Shown one piece after another: positions 1 through 8,502 of a DNA stretch of 43,536 nucleotides. A model generated the notes under the pieces. That model saw only the letters and a list, made by a program, of their open reading frames with translations. It did not search any database and had not been told where the DNA came from. The first letter of the stretch is position 1; each line of letters starts with the position of its first letter. This stretch comes from Chryseobacterium gleum. Its GTDB lineage: Bacteria > Bacteroidota > Bacteroidia > Flavobacteriales_D > Crocinitomicaceae. The translations under genes and the position numbers were made by a program. Where the stretch lies: contig CAMCWF010000019.1 of the NCBI GenBank assembly GCA_945882095.1, positions 1 through 43,536 on the forward strand, in the 5' to 3' direction.

Positions 1-1014
1 TTTTTAGGGGAGAACAAGGACCTAGATACAGAAGTGGAGCGGATATACAAAACCTTAGATGACACCGCAATTGTAGCCCAACTCATCATGCCTGCCGTTG
101 GAAAATACGGTCAAACCCGGGCAACCATAGAGGGACTGATACAGCGACGCACCATCGGAGGTGTATTAATGTTGAATGGTACCAAGGACGAATTCACACA
201 AATGACAAAAGCGTTTGAAGCGACAAATAAAACCATTGGGAATTTACCCTTTTTGTACAGTGCAGATGCAGAACCTAGCCTGGTTAATCGAAAAATAAAC
301 GGATCTATGCCCGTTAAAAAGGCGGCTGAAATCACGTCTCTTCAAGAACTAACAGAGGTTGCCAATTCCATTTCGAAGGATTTAAATGACATTGGAATCA
401 ACTATAATTTCGCTCCCGTAGTGGATGTAGCTGGAAACGCCACTGTGGGTTACCGAGGTTTTGGCAATAACCCAAGCCAATTAATCCCATGGTCGAATAC
501 CTTCATTCAAGAAATGCAGAACAAAAACATCATTGCAACTGCCAAACACTTTCCTGGACATGGGCTTGTAAGTGGAGACACACACGCTTCCTTGCAAACG
601 ATCGACGGGGAATTGAAAGAGGTTAAAAACTACCCAGAACTGATTTCAAACGGTGTTCTTTCCATTATGGTGGCTCACATTGCCGTAATGAACAATGCGA
701 AATACAGTACCGATGGATTGCCTGCTACTTGTGCACCTAAAATCGTTCGCGAATTGCTTATCAACGAACTCAAATTTCGTGGGTTGATTGTTACCGACGC
801 AATGAATATGGGCGGTGTTGTGAATGTACCGAAATGCGCAAGTAAAGCAGTATCTGCAGGGTGCGATATCATTTTAATGCCTGTGGATGCCAATAAGGCA
901 CATAAAGAAATTTTAGATCTTTACAGAAAGGATGTGGAATTTAAGAAGCAAGTTGAAATTTCAGCCAAGAAAGTCATCCGAATGAAACTTGCGCTGGGAC
1001 TGCTAAAAAACTAA
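1..1014 (+). CDS. Glycoside hydrolase family 3 protein (beta-N-acetylhexosaminidase-like), 5' end outside window
   Basis: This is the C-terminal part of a family 3 glycosidase, resembling NagZ-type enzymes that remove N-acetylglucosamine from peptidoglycan fragments. The frame is open from base 1 to the TAA at 1012-1014, so the start lies upstream of the window; the GTG at 34 is probably internal. The visible 337 residues hold the NagZ-like signature KHFPGHG followed by a D-T-H triad, which corresponds to the acid/base Asp-His pair, and ITDA-like VTDAMNM carrying the probable Asp nucleophile. The protein ends after the barrel, so the beta-lactamase-like C-terminal domain found on some Bacteroidota GH3 proteins is absent. 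It converges on rimM, with the two stop codons overlapping by three bases. The exact substrate is inferred from the family. Confidence 0.85.
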   Translation, partial: FLGENKDLDTEVERIYKTLDDTAIVAQLIMPAVGKYGQTRATIEGLIQRRTIGGVLMLNGTKDEFTQMTKAFEATNKTIGNLPFLYSADAEPSLVNRKINGSMPVKKAAEITSLQELTEVANSISKDLNDIGINYNFAPVVDVAGNATVGYRGFGNNPSQLIPWSNTFIQEMQNKNIIATAKHFPGHGLVSGDTHASLQTIDGELKEVKNYPELISNGVLSIMVAHIAVMNNAKYSTDGLPATCAPKIVRELLINELKFRGLIVTDAMNMGGVVNVPKCASKAVSAGCDIILMPVDANKAHKEILDLYRKDVEFKKQVEISAKKVIRMKLALGLLKN

Positions 1015-1538
1015 TCCAGGTAAATCTCAAGTAAACCTTCTGGGCAAGTAATGGTAAGCGTTTTATCTTTTCGATTCACCTTTTTAGAAAGGTCTAAATT
1101 GAGTGGTATTAAAATCTCCTTCCGCTGAAACGTCAACTGCAACAACGGATTTGAAGGATGGTCAATGACTCCGACCACTGTTCCAATGTTCCCTCTTTCT
1201 CTATCTATGACTTGAAAGCCCTCAATCTCATGGTCATAAAAGGAGTTTTCATCCAATTCAGGAAGTATTTCTGCAGAAACCATTACCTTCTTCTTCAAAA
1301 GGAACTTCGCATCGTTTTCTGAGTTAATACCTTCAAATTTTAAGGCAACAAAACCTTTGTTTTTTGGCTTGATGGACTCTACAATAAACGGGGTTAACAC
1401 GCCACTTAATTCTACCAAAAAAAATGAAAAGTGAAGATAATCGGACGGATTGGTAACGTCTAAAAACAACGAAACCTCACCTTTAAATCCGTGAAGTTTC
1501 GCAATATGTCCTATTTCAATGTATTCTGTTTCTGCCAT
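1011..1538 (-). CDS. rimM: Ribosome maturation factor RimM
   Basis: RimM helps mature the 3' (head) domain of the 30S subunit by binding ribosomal protein S19. The 175-residue length is normal for the family. The N-terminal barrel carries the typical I-G-x-I-x-x-x-H-G-F-x-G-E-V pattern at residues 8-21, and the PRC-barrel half has the expected F-Y-D-x-E-I-E-G-F stretch near residue 100. It begins three bases after the rpsP stop, so it is almost certainly cotranscribed with rpsP, a common arrangement in bacteria. The ATG at 1536-1538 fits the family's N-terminus. Nothing is unusual about the protein. Confidence 0.95.
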   Translation of the reverse strand: MAETEYIEIGHIAKLHGFKGEVSLFLDVTNPSDYLHFSFFLVELSGVLTPFIVESIKPKNKGFVALKFEGINSENDAKFLLKKKVMVSAEILPELDENSFYDHEIEGFQVIDRERGNIGTVVGVIDHPSNPLLQLTFQRKEILIPLNLDLSKKVNRKDKTLTITCPEGLLEIYLD

Positions 1539-1541
1539 TTA

Positions 1542-2366
1542 TTAGGCTACAGGTGCCTCATCAGAATTTTCTTCTGTTGATGCAGGCGTTTCTTCAGCTG
1601 CAGGTGCTGCTTCTTCTACTACAGGTGCAACTTCTTCAGCTACAGGTGCTGCTTCCTCAACTACAGGTGCTGCTTCTTCAACTACAGGTGCTGCTTCTTC
1701 AGCTACAGGTGCAACTTCTTCAGCTACAGGTGCTGATTCTTCAACTACAGGTGCTGCTTCTTCAACTACAGGTGCTTCTTCTTCAACTACAGGTGCTTCT
1801 TCTTCAACTACAGGTGCTGATTCTTCAGCTACAGGTGCATCTTCTTCAGTAACCGCTTCAGGTGTTTCTTCTACCGCTTCAGGTGCTGCTTCTACTTCCT
1901 CTTCAACAGGTTTGTTTTTCGCTTCAATTTCTGCTGCTCGAGCGGCATTTACTTCCATTTCAGCTCTTAAACGGTCTGCTTTAACTTGCGCTTCTGCTTT
2001 GGAAACGCCTTCTTTTTTAACAGAGACTTTATTGTCTTTCTCCATCAACCAAAGGTTAAACTTGTTTTCAGCTTCTTCCATAGTGAAAGCGCCTTTAGCT
2101 ACTCCTTTGATCAAGTGATTTTTATGTAAAACGCCTTTGTAAGCCAAGATGGCTTTTGCGGTATCTGTCATTTCAGCGCCAACTTGCACCCAATGTAATG
2201 TTCTTTCAAAATCTATTTCTATGATCGCTGGATTGGAAACAGGATTATACACCCCTAATTTCTCAATAAATTTACCGTCTCTTTTCGCTCTGCTGTCGGC
2301 TGCGACGATGTGAAAAAATGCTTTTCCTTTCTTTCCGTGTCTTTGAAGACGAATTTTAGTTGCCAT
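1542..2366 (-). CDS. rpsP: 30S ribosomal protein S16 with long acidic repeat tail
   Basis: Residues 1 to about 80 are a normal S16 (MATKIRLQRHGKKGKAFFHI start, then the R-D-G-K-F-I-E-K-L-G-x-Y-N-P block), which binds 16S rRNA and stabilises the 30S body. Bacterial S16 is usually 80-100 residues, but this product is 274. Residues 80-160 are charged and likely helical, and are followed by an Ala/Pro/Val/Glu-rich tail. Residues 176-259 form 12 near-identical heptads of the type A-P-V-(V/A)-E-E-x. Bacteroidota S16 proteins are known to carry C-terminal extensions, but the regular repeat stands out. The gene is first in the rpsP-rimM operon and has a canonical Bacteroidota promoter. The tail is probably disordered and highly acidic; its function is unknown. 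Confidence 0.95.
   Translation of the reverse strand: MATKIRLQRHGKKGKAFFHIVAADSRAKRDGKFIEKLGVYNPVSNPAIIEIDFERTLHWVQVGAEMTDTAKAILAYKGVLHKNHLIKGVAKGAFTMEEAENKFNLWLMEKDNKVSVKKEGVSKAEAQVKADRLRAEMEVNAARAAEIEAKNKPVEEEVEAAPEAVEETPEAVTEEDAPVAEESAPVVEEEAPVVEEEAPVVEEAAPVVEESAPVAEEVAPVAEEAAPVVEEAAPVVEEAAPVAEEVAPVVEEAAPAAEETPASTEENSDEAPVA
1590..1841 (-). repeat. 12 x 21-bp in-frame tandem repeat in rpsP
   Basis: Twelve consecutive 21-base units encode the heptads of the S16 tail. On the coding strand each unit is close to GCACCTGTAG(T/C)TGAAGAA plus one variable codon. Units match at the DNA level beyond what the protein requires, because the same codons for Ala, Pro, Val and Glu recur. This suggests recent expansion by slippage or unequal recombination. 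Copy number would stay in frame because the unit is a multiple of three. Confidence 0.9.
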
Positions 2367-2419
2367 GTTGCTTTTATATTTTGAGGTGCAAAACCCCGGT
2401 TAATAAATAAATTAGGGCG

Positions 2420-2449
2420 CAAAGATACAATCTTTTTGAATATCCGCAA
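2420..2449 (-). promoter_or_regulatory. Bacteroidota-type promoter of rpsP-rimM
   Basis: On the minus strand TTG (2447-2449) is followed after exactly 19 bases by TATCTTTG (2420-2427), matching the -33 TTG / -7 TAnnTTTG consensus of Bacteroidota. Transcription would start near 2413-2415 and give a leader of about 48 bases before the rpsP ATG. The element lies just past the stop codon of the upstream receptor gene. Confidence 0.75.
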
Positions 2450-2455
2450 ATAGCT

Positions 2456-4852
2456 TTAGGAGATCTTCCAAGTATATTGAATCATTATCGAGCGTGGGGG
2501 CTCAATTTTAAGCGGACGTAGCGAATAACTTCGATTCAAGATATTTGACCCCACCAATGCCAATTTATGGTGTTCATTGAATTTATAGGAAGTCCTTGCA
2601 TCAAAAATCACATTGCCAAAACGATGTGCATAGAAATAATCAATGTAGCGAATGTTTTGCTTATCCCCTCCTGAAAGCGCTGTTGACTCCTCAAAATCTT
2701 TAATTACGCCATCCATGTTTATCATCTTGCTAAAATATTTGGCGCTCAATCCAAAACTCCATTTACTTTTCACGGTAATTTCACCGTCAAATTTCACATT
2801 GTGAAGGAAACGATACTTTAGAATTCTACTCGCTGAGTCCATAGAAGTTGAATTGTAACTGTATTTACGATTCAAATCGTCCGTTGCATAAATATAATCT
2901 GGATTGAGCGTTTTAGGAACAATGTAAGTGTAACCCGTCAAGAAAGTAATCTCTGTATTTTTTGAGATTTTTGTTTTTCCTGCCAGGGAAACATCAATTC
3001 CCAACACCCTTGACCTTCCGGTATTCAAGAATTTAAAACCCGCAAAACAATCAGGTGCATTGGCCACGTCCCAAATCCCGAACATATATTCTATGGTGTT
3101 TTGGTATTCTTGCCAGAAACCCGCCAAATCAAGGTAGGCATACACCCCTCCTATTTTAAGTCCTTGTTTTATTCCCACTTCTGCATTCCAACTGCTTTCT
3201 GGTAGCAACTTCGGATTTGGAAATACGCCGAAATTACCTACGCCTGTTTGAATGTAACGCTCCGTAATGGTTGGAAAACGGTATCCTTGTCCAAAAGACC
3301 CCCGCAAATATGTTTCTTGGTACAATTTAAGATTCAAACCAGCACGAAATATAGGTTTGAGCGCCGTAATGGTGTCGTTTAACTGAAAATATTCTATTCG
3401 AGCACCCGCAGAGACATTCAATGTTTTGTGGAAGGATTTTTCCATTTGGGTATAGGCTGATAAATTCATTATATGGTTATTCGGCGATCCACCACCGGCA
3501 TACATGTTCGCAAATGAATTCACATAATTCCCGGTAAAACCCGCTATAAAATCCAACCCTTTTAACTGGGGATATGATTTTTTAAAAAGGTAATCTCCAT
3601 AAAAAGTCGTAGCGCGGTTACTTTGGTTTGCCGTCATTTCATTTTCATTGTGTAAGATACGGGTTCGCAAATAGTGATTACCACTTGTAGCTGTCACCAA
3701 TTGAACAAATGGGTCGATGTTAAAAATCAATTGCTTTTGTAAAAATACCGCCCCAGGATAGGCCCGATAAAGCCCAGCTGTATCATCTAACCACGCAAAG
3801 GACATATTGGAATGCGACACCATAACGTTTCCATTGATTCCATAACTTAATCCACTTATTTTCTTTGACCGGTACCTTAAATTGTAGTTAAAACGAATGC
3901 GTTTCATGGCCATTTGCTTATTCGAAAAATTAGAAACCGTATCAATAACAAAAGGACCTGGTTTTGGTGCTCCGATGTATCCATGGTCATAATTTAGGTT
4001 TCCTCCTACTACGACATCCAAATTCCCATAGGCTTTGGTATGAATGAAGTTCACCCCAGAAATCAACGGAATGTCATCCCACCATTTTGCACCTGGAACG
4101 GATGGTGGAGAATAAAGTCCCGTATAAAAATTGAATTTAGTCAATGGTTTTGACGTAGGATAAGCCGTCCGTATATTGATCGATCCAGACAAGGCTGAAC
4201 TTCCAGACAACACGCTTGCTGCGCCTTTGACCACCTCTACTTGGCTAATGTTTTCGACAGGAATAAAACCCCATTCGGGTCTGCCCGCATCGCCGGAAAG
4301 CATGGGCACATCATCCACAAGTACTGCAACCTTGGCTCCCACACCAAAGGTAAAACCGCTTCCTCCACGTATTTGAGGCTCTCCATCCAGAATATTCAAC
4401 CCTGGTGTTTGATCCAATGCAGATTCAATGCTACGCGTATTTTTATTTTCAATGAGTTCGGGTTTTAGAAGTACCATTGTCACGGTCTGTTCCTCCAATG
4501 GCTTGTCAAATTTCCCAACGGACACGGTCACCTGGTCTTTGGCTACGGAATAGGGTTGCATTTGAACCGTTACCTGCACCGTTTCATTTTCAACAATTTC
4601 AAGTTTTAGGGTATCGGTCCTCATTCCACTCGCCCGAACCAACATGATGTTGCTACCCACAGGTAAAGCAATGGAAAAATTACCCGAAGCATCTGACTGT
4701 ACTCCCAACGAAATATCGCGTTTACAAATGACATTGGCGCCCTCAACAGCTACGTTATTGGCATCTACGACAATTCCTCGTAAGGTCCCCTTTTGCGACC
4801 AGAAACATGAAACCCAAAGGGTTAATCCAAAAAGTAAACCAAATTTCACCAT
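2456..4852 (-). CDS. TonB-dependent outer-membrane receptor with carboxypeptidase-like N-terminal domain
   Basis: This 798-residue protein is an outer-membrane barrel that would import a ligand using TonB energy. A signal peptide (residues 1-19, ending SCFWSQ) is followed by a carboxypeptidase-regulatory-like beta domain (about 22-105), a plug domain (about 115-235, with the R-G-G-S-G-F and V-E-V-V-K-G-A-A-S motifs), and a long beta-barrel. No SusD-like partner is adjacent, so it is not a typical SusCD glycan importer; the architecture is closer to siderophore or vitamin receptors. It starts two bases after the stop of the T9SS-exported protein, so the two are cotranscribed and may be coupled in translation. 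The ligand cannot be told from sequence. Confidence 0.9.
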   Translation of the reverse strand: MVKFGLLFGLTLWVSCFWSQKGTLRGIVVDANNVAVEGANVICKRDISLGVQSDASGNFSIALPVGSNIMLVRASGMRTDTLKLEIVENETVQVTVQMQPYSVAKDQVTVSVGKFDKPLEEQTVTMVLLKPELIENKNTRSIESALDQTPGLNILDGEPQIRGGSGFTFGVGAKVAVLVDDVPMLSGDAGRPEWGFIPVENISQVEVVKGAASVLSGSSALSGSINIRTAYPTSKPLTKFNFYTGLYSPPSVPGAKWWDDIPLISGVNFIHTKAYGNLDVVVGGNLNYDHGYIGAPKPGPFVIDTVSNFSNKQMAMKRIRFNYNLRYRSKKISGLSYGINGNVMVSHSNMSFAWLDDTAGLYRAYPGAVFLQKQLIFNIDPFVQLVTATSGNHYLRTRILHNENEMTANQSNRATTFYGDYLFKKSYPQLKGLDFIAGFTGNYVNSFANMYAGGGSPNNHIMNLSAYTQMEKSFHKTLNVSAGARIEYFQLNDTITALKPIFRAGLNLKLYQETYLRGSFGQGYRFPTITERYIQTGVGNFGVFPNPKLLPESSWNAEVGIKQGLKIGGVYAYLDLAGFWQEYQNTIEYMFGIWDVANAPDCFAGFKFLNTGRSRVLGIDVSLAGKTKISKNTEITFLTGYTYIVPKTLNPDYIYATDDLNRKYSYNSTSMDSASRILKYRFLHNVKFDGEITVKSKWSFGLSAKYFSKMINMDGVIKDFEESTALSGGDKQNIRYIDYFYAHRFGNVIFDARTSYKFNEHHKLALVGSNILNRSYSLRPLKIEPPRSIMIQYTWKIS

Positions 4853-4854
4853 GG

Positions 4855-5811
4855 TTATCTAACCACGAATTTCTTTGTGGTGGTTTGTCCCAACGTGTTC
4901 GTTAGGGTAGCGAAATATACTCCAGAAGGGATTGAGATTGTCATTTTCGAAAGTGCTTTACCAGCATACACATTAGAACCGTCTAGGTTGGAAATCTGTA
5001 AGTCCCCTAAATAATCTCCGAACAAGGAAAGCGTGCTTTCTTCGTAGTTCACTTGAAAGTCGATTAATTTTTGATTCGCAATCCCTACCCCTGCATTGTA
5101 AATCAATTCGATGTCATCAATCAAAACCTCATCGTTTGCTGCACCTCCACCTGGGGTTGAATTGGTGGTAAACGTAACCAGCAAAGAAGCCGGGATCAAT
5201 CCGAATGTTGGTAAATACGTGAACGGCACTGACAGTCGAGTCCAATTCCCACCTGTAGGATTATAATTCAAAATAGCGGTTGCAATCACATGGGTTTGTG
5301 AAGCTGCATCGATGGGATCACGTAAATCATAAGCATCATGCAAAATCGCACTGATACGCGCTTGTTGTGCACCGGCACCTGCTTGTGTATACTTCACCCA
5401 CGCTACAATTGAATCTGGCGCGGATGCGCAAGCTTCGGAAAAATTGGCATCGCTTGATTTTGTAAAGTTGTAGTTTGCTGCATTTGCCGGGGTCGAACTT
5501 CCAAGGTTAATTTGACCGAGTGTCATGTTTCCATTCGCGACAATACCAAAAACAGAGGTGGACCAAATTCGGGCACAATACATACCAGAGGCGCCATTTC
5601 TTATGCTCGTGGATCTTTCTAATTGTTTGTTGGCAAATCCAGCAAAATTTCCAGTACCCGTTTTAAAACTATTCCAATTCGTAGGTTCTTCTGTGGGTGC
5701 CCCGACATTTTCCCAAAGTTCCATGTTCGCGTTTCCTATTTGGGTTTGACCCAACGCAAAATAGGCAGAAAAAAGAGCGATTATAACAGTAAAAATTTTC
5801 ATAGTTTTCAT
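4855..5811 (-). CDS. T9SS type A sorting-domain protein, PCMD-like
   Basis: This is a secreted or surface-attached protein of 318 residues. A Sec signal peptide (MKTMKIFTVIIALFSAYFAL, cleavage after LGQ) precedes a beta-rich domain of about 220 residues with N-x-E-x-W-E, P-T-N-W and D-D-I-E-L-I-Y elements. These resemble the PCMD or carbohydrate-binding jelly-roll type seen in Bacteroidota exported proteins. The last 70 residues form a type A T9SS signal with S-L-F-G-D-Y, G-x-V-Y-A-G and a terminal T-K-K-F-V-V-R. The ATG at 5811 was chosen because a longer TTG-initiated frame to 5874 would place the -7 element and non-signal residues inside the gene. It is first in an operon with the TonB receptor, suggesting both act on one ligand (inference). 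Confidence 0.8.
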   Translation of the reverse strand: MKTMKIFTVIIALFSAYFALGQTQIGNANMELWENVGAPTEEPTNWNSFKTGTGNFAGFANKQLERSTSIRNGASGMYCARIWSTSVFGIVANGNMTLGQINLGSSTPANAANYNFTKSSDANFSEACASAPDSIVAWVKYTQAGAGAQQARISAILHDAYDLRDPIDAASQTHVIATAILNYNPTGGNWTRLSVPFTYLPTFGLIPASLLVTFTTNSTPGGGAANDEVLIDDIELIYNAGVGIANQKLIDFQVNYEESTLSLFGDYLGDLQISNLDGSNVYAGKALSKMTISIPSGVYFATLTNTLGQTTTKKFVVR

Positions 5812-5823
5812 TTTAGTTAATAA

Positions 5824-5831
5824 CAAATATA
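5824..5831 (-). promoter_or_regulatory. -7 element (TATATTTG) upstream of the T9SS protein gene
   Basis: A perfect TAnnTTTG match sits 12 bases before the ATG at 5811 on the minus strand. No TTG lies at the preferred 19-21 base spacing, so the promoter is only half supported. It argues for the 5811 start over the TTG at 5874. Confidence 0.5.
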
Positions 5832-5884
5832 AAAAGTTAAAGGAAATTAAATCCTTTTTCCTGAATTCAACCAAGAATCTAAGT

Positions 5885-5892
5885 TAATTTTG
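5885..5892 (+). promoter_or_regulatory. -7 element (TAATTTTG) directly upstream of queE
   Basis: TAATTTTG ends seven bases before the queE ATG. A CTG at 5861-5863, 21 bases upstream, could be a weak -33 box. If used, transcription would begin at or within a base or two of the start codon. Confidence 0.5.
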
Positions 5893-5899
5893 TCAAACC

Positions 5900-6499
5900 A
5901 TGGAAGATTTACAATACACCGTAATGGAACATTTTCACACCTTACAAGGGGAAGGATTTCACACAGGTCGTTCGGCCTACTTCATCCGCTTGTCAGGTTG
6001 CGATGTTGGATGTGTTTGGTGTGATGTTAAAGAAAGTTGGGATGCGGATAATGGAAAAAAATACACGATAAATGAATTGTTGGCCCTAACCGAACAAAAT
6101 GATTTCATCGTACTCACGGGCGGAGAACCTGCTATGCACGATTTGAATCCGATCACCCGAGCATTGAAGAGACAGCAAAAAACCGTCGCCATAGAAACCT
6201 CGGGTTGTTACCCACTAAAAGGTGAAATTGATTGGTACACCTTTTCTCCGAAAAAATTTAAAGCACCGATTCAAGAAGCGTTTGACCTTGCCAATGAATT
6301 GAAGGTCGTCATTTACCATCCTTCTGATTTCGATTGGGCCACCAAACATGCTGAAAAAGTGAACAAAGATTGCTTGCTCTACCTGCAGCCCGAATGGAGT
6401 AAATTGGACACGTTGGGTCCAGATACCATAGCCTTTGTAAAAAGTAACCCGGCTTGGCGTCTCTCGTTACAAACGCACAAGTACCTAAACATTCCCTAA
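5900..6499 (+). CDS. queE: 7-carboxy-7-deazaguanine synthase (radical SAM)
   Basis: QueE converts 6-carboxytetrahydropterin to 7-carboxy-7-deazaguanine on the way to queuosine, a modified base in tRNA wobble positions. The radical SAM cluster motif C-x3-C-x2-C is present at Cys34, Cys38 and Cys41. A T-L-Q-G-E-G-x-H-T-G-R substrate and SAM region precedes it, and L-T-G-G-E-P-A follows. The 199-residue length fits the short QueE group. The gene opens a plus-strand operon, and its stop TAA shares one base with the ATG of the PorE-like gene. No other queuosine gene is in the window. Confidence 0.93.
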   Translation: MEDLQYTVMEHFHTLQGEGFHTGRSAYFIRLSGCDVGCVWCDVKESWDADNGKKYTINELLALTEQNDFIVLTGGEPAMHDLNPITRALKRQQKTVAIETSGCYPLKGEIDWYTFSPKKFKAPIQEAFDLANELKVVIYHPSDFDWATKHAEKVNKDCLLYLQPEWSKLDTLGPDTIAFVKSNPAWRLSLQTHKYLNIP

Positions 6500-8502
6500 T
6501 GAAAATTTTTACCACACTGTTTTTCAGCCTGGTCCTTTTCCTTGGATTCTCTCAAACCGGACTTTCCACCAAAAGCAAAAAGGCCATTAAACTTTTCAAG
6601 GAAGCCCAGTTACTTCCCACGAAGCAATTGGATCCTGTTACCCACAATCCCGATTTCAAGTCAGGCATCGTTATTTTGAATAAAGCCTTAGCGAAGGACC
6701 CTCAATTTTGGGAGGCCTATGTTTTATTGGCCGAGTATTATAAAAACTTAAATCAATTTCCTTCAGCGATTAAAAATTATGAAAACGCATTGCGCATTAA
6801 CCCCGAGCATTCGCGAACAGGATTAACATTCTATAATTTGGGTGCCCTGTACCTCGACGAAGGAAATTACGAAAAAGCGCTTAAATACATAACGGGTTTC
6901 ATCAACCACCCCAATGCCAACGAGGATTACCTTAAGGACGCGATTAGCATAAAGGAAAGTGCAGCCTTCGCCATTGAATCCATGAAAAACCCTCGCCCTT
7001 TCAACCCGGAAAATGCAGGTCCAGGCGTAAACACGAGCTTCCCCGAATACTATCCCACCTTAACAGTTGATGGAAAAAACCTGATGTTCACGAGAGCCCT
7101 TCCCTTTGGGAACAACAATGTACAGGAAGACTTTTTTCTTTCAAAAAACATGGACAAGGTTTGGCAACAAGCAAATGCAATGCCTGAAAATGTGAACACA
7201 GACAACAACGAAGGGGCTCCCACCATTTCCGCGGATGGTAGAAAATTAATTTTTGTAGCCTGTGCTGATGAATCCGGATCTTACGGAGAAAACCGCAAAG
7301 GAAAAGGAAGTTGTGATTTGTTCTACACGAAGAAAATTGGAAGCAAATGGTCCAATCCCATCAACCTACCTGGCAATGTGAATTCATTCCACTGGGAGAC
7401 CCAACCTTCGCTTTCGGCAGATGGAAAAACGCTCTATTTTATTCGTGGTTTACGAGGTCGAGGGGCAGATACAAAGAACAGTGATATTTTTGTTTCCTAT
7501 CTACAAGAGGATGGCACATGGTCCAATGCACAAAGATTACCCGACGTCATCAATTCACCCTACGCAGAAGAATCCGTTCACATTCATCCCGATGGAAAAA
7601 CCTTGTATTTTGCGTCTAGGGGACATGTTGGCTTGGGGGGGTCTGATTTGTTTGTCTCACATTTAAACGACGATGGCCAATGGTCAAAACCGCTGAATCT
7701 TGGATACCCCATCAATACGAAATATGACGAGAATTCTTTAATTGTTTCCGCCGAAGGAGATTTGGCATTTTTTGCTTCTGACAGAACTGGCGGGTATGGT
7801 GATTTAGATATTTACACTTTTCTATTGCCTGAAGTACTTAAACCCACCAAAACCCTGTATTTCGACGGGAAGGTTTTTGATGCCATCACAAAAAGTCCTT
7901 TGCCAGGTCATTTTGAACTTCAAGACATAGAAACTGGAAAACAAGTCATCATAAGTGATGCAGATGCTGTAACCGGAATGTTTACCGTCCCACTTCCGAT
8001 TGACCGCCATTATGTTATCAATGTCCAATACCAAGGCTACGCACCTTATTCATTAAGTTTTGACCTTACCTATGCTAAGGACCAAACCTCGTATCACATT
8101 GACGTTCCAATGAATCCCATTACAAGTTCCACAGAAAACGTTTTACAAAATGTCTATTTTGATTTAAATAGCGCCAGGTTACGGAAAGAATCCTTTGTTG
8201 AACTATTGAATTTTGCAAGGTTTATTCAAGAAAACCCAAGTTTAACTTTTGAGTTAGGCGGACATACAGACACCAGGGGAAATGCCTCTGACAACCTTAA
8301 GTTATCTTCAGAAAGGGCAAAAGCCGTCTATGATTACTTGGTCACCACGGCGAAGATCAATCCCTTAAAACTAAGCTACAAGGGATATGGGGAAACACAG
8401 CCACTTGTTTTAGATTCAGAAATCGAAAAACTGTCGACTGAGCTTGAAAAAGAAAATGCACACCAAAAGAACAGAAGAACGGTTTATAAAATACTGAAAT
8501 GA
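6499..8502 (+). CDS. PorE-like outer-membrane protein: TPR, PD40 propeller, CRD, OmpA domain
   Basis: This 667-residue envelope protein has a signal peptide (MKIFTTLFFSLVLFLGFSQ), TPR repeats (about 45-140), a PD40/WD40-like propeller (about 180-445, with repeated S-x-D-G-K-x-L-x-F motifs), a carboxypeptidase-regulatory-like domain (about 452-540), and a C-terminal OmpA peptidoglycan-binding domain (about 550-667, with G-G-H-T-D-T-R-G and L-S-S-E-R-A). The same order occurs in PorE, a T9SS component that anchors the machine to peptidoglycan, and in related proteins. PorE is a lipoprotein, whereas no lipobox cysteine is seen here. The upstream in-frame ATG at 6454 is rejected because it overlaps queE and spoils the signal peptide. 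The four-base ATGA overlap with the prenyltransferase gene suggests coupling. Confidence 0.88.
   Translation: MKIFTTLFFSLVLFLGFSQTGLSTKSKKAIKLFKEAQLLPTKQLDPVTHNPDFKSGIVILNKALAKDPQFWEAYVLLAEYYKNLNQFPSAIKNYENALRINPEHSRTGLTFYNLGALYLDEGNYEKALKYITGFINHPNANEDYLKDAISIKESAAFAIESMKNPRPFNPENAGPGVNTSFPEYYPTLTVDGKNLMFTRALPFGNNNVQEDFFLSKNMDKVWQQANAMPENVNTDNNEGAPTISADGRKLIFVACADESGSYGENRKGKGSCDLFYTKKIGSKWSNPINLPGNVNSFHWETQPSLSADGKTLYFIRGLRGRGADTKNSDIFVSYLQEDGTWSNAQRLPDVINSPYAEESVHIHPDGKTLYFASRGHVGLGGSDLFVSHLNDDGQWSKPLNLGYPINTKYDENSLIVSAEGDLAFFASDRTGGYGDLDIYTFLLPEVLKPTKTLYFDGKVFDAITKSPLPGHFELQDIETGKQVIISDADAVTGMFTVPLPIDRHYVINVQYQGYAPYSLSFDLTYAKDQTSYHIDVPMNPITSSTENVLQNVYFDLNSARLRKESFVELLNFARFIQENPSLTFELGGHTDTRGNASDNLKLSSERAKAVYDYLVTTAKINPLKLSYKGYGETQPLVLDSEIEKLSTELEKENAHQKNRRTVYKILK

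Noticed and set aside
1553..1852. Plus-strand open frame rich in L-Q-V-L-L repeats
   Set aside because: It is the antisense reading of the rpsP 21-bp repeat; the regularity comes from the S16 heptads.
6454..6498. Upstream in-frame ATG for the PorE-like gene
   Set aside because: It overlaps queE by 46 bases and puts hydrophilic residues before the signal peptide.
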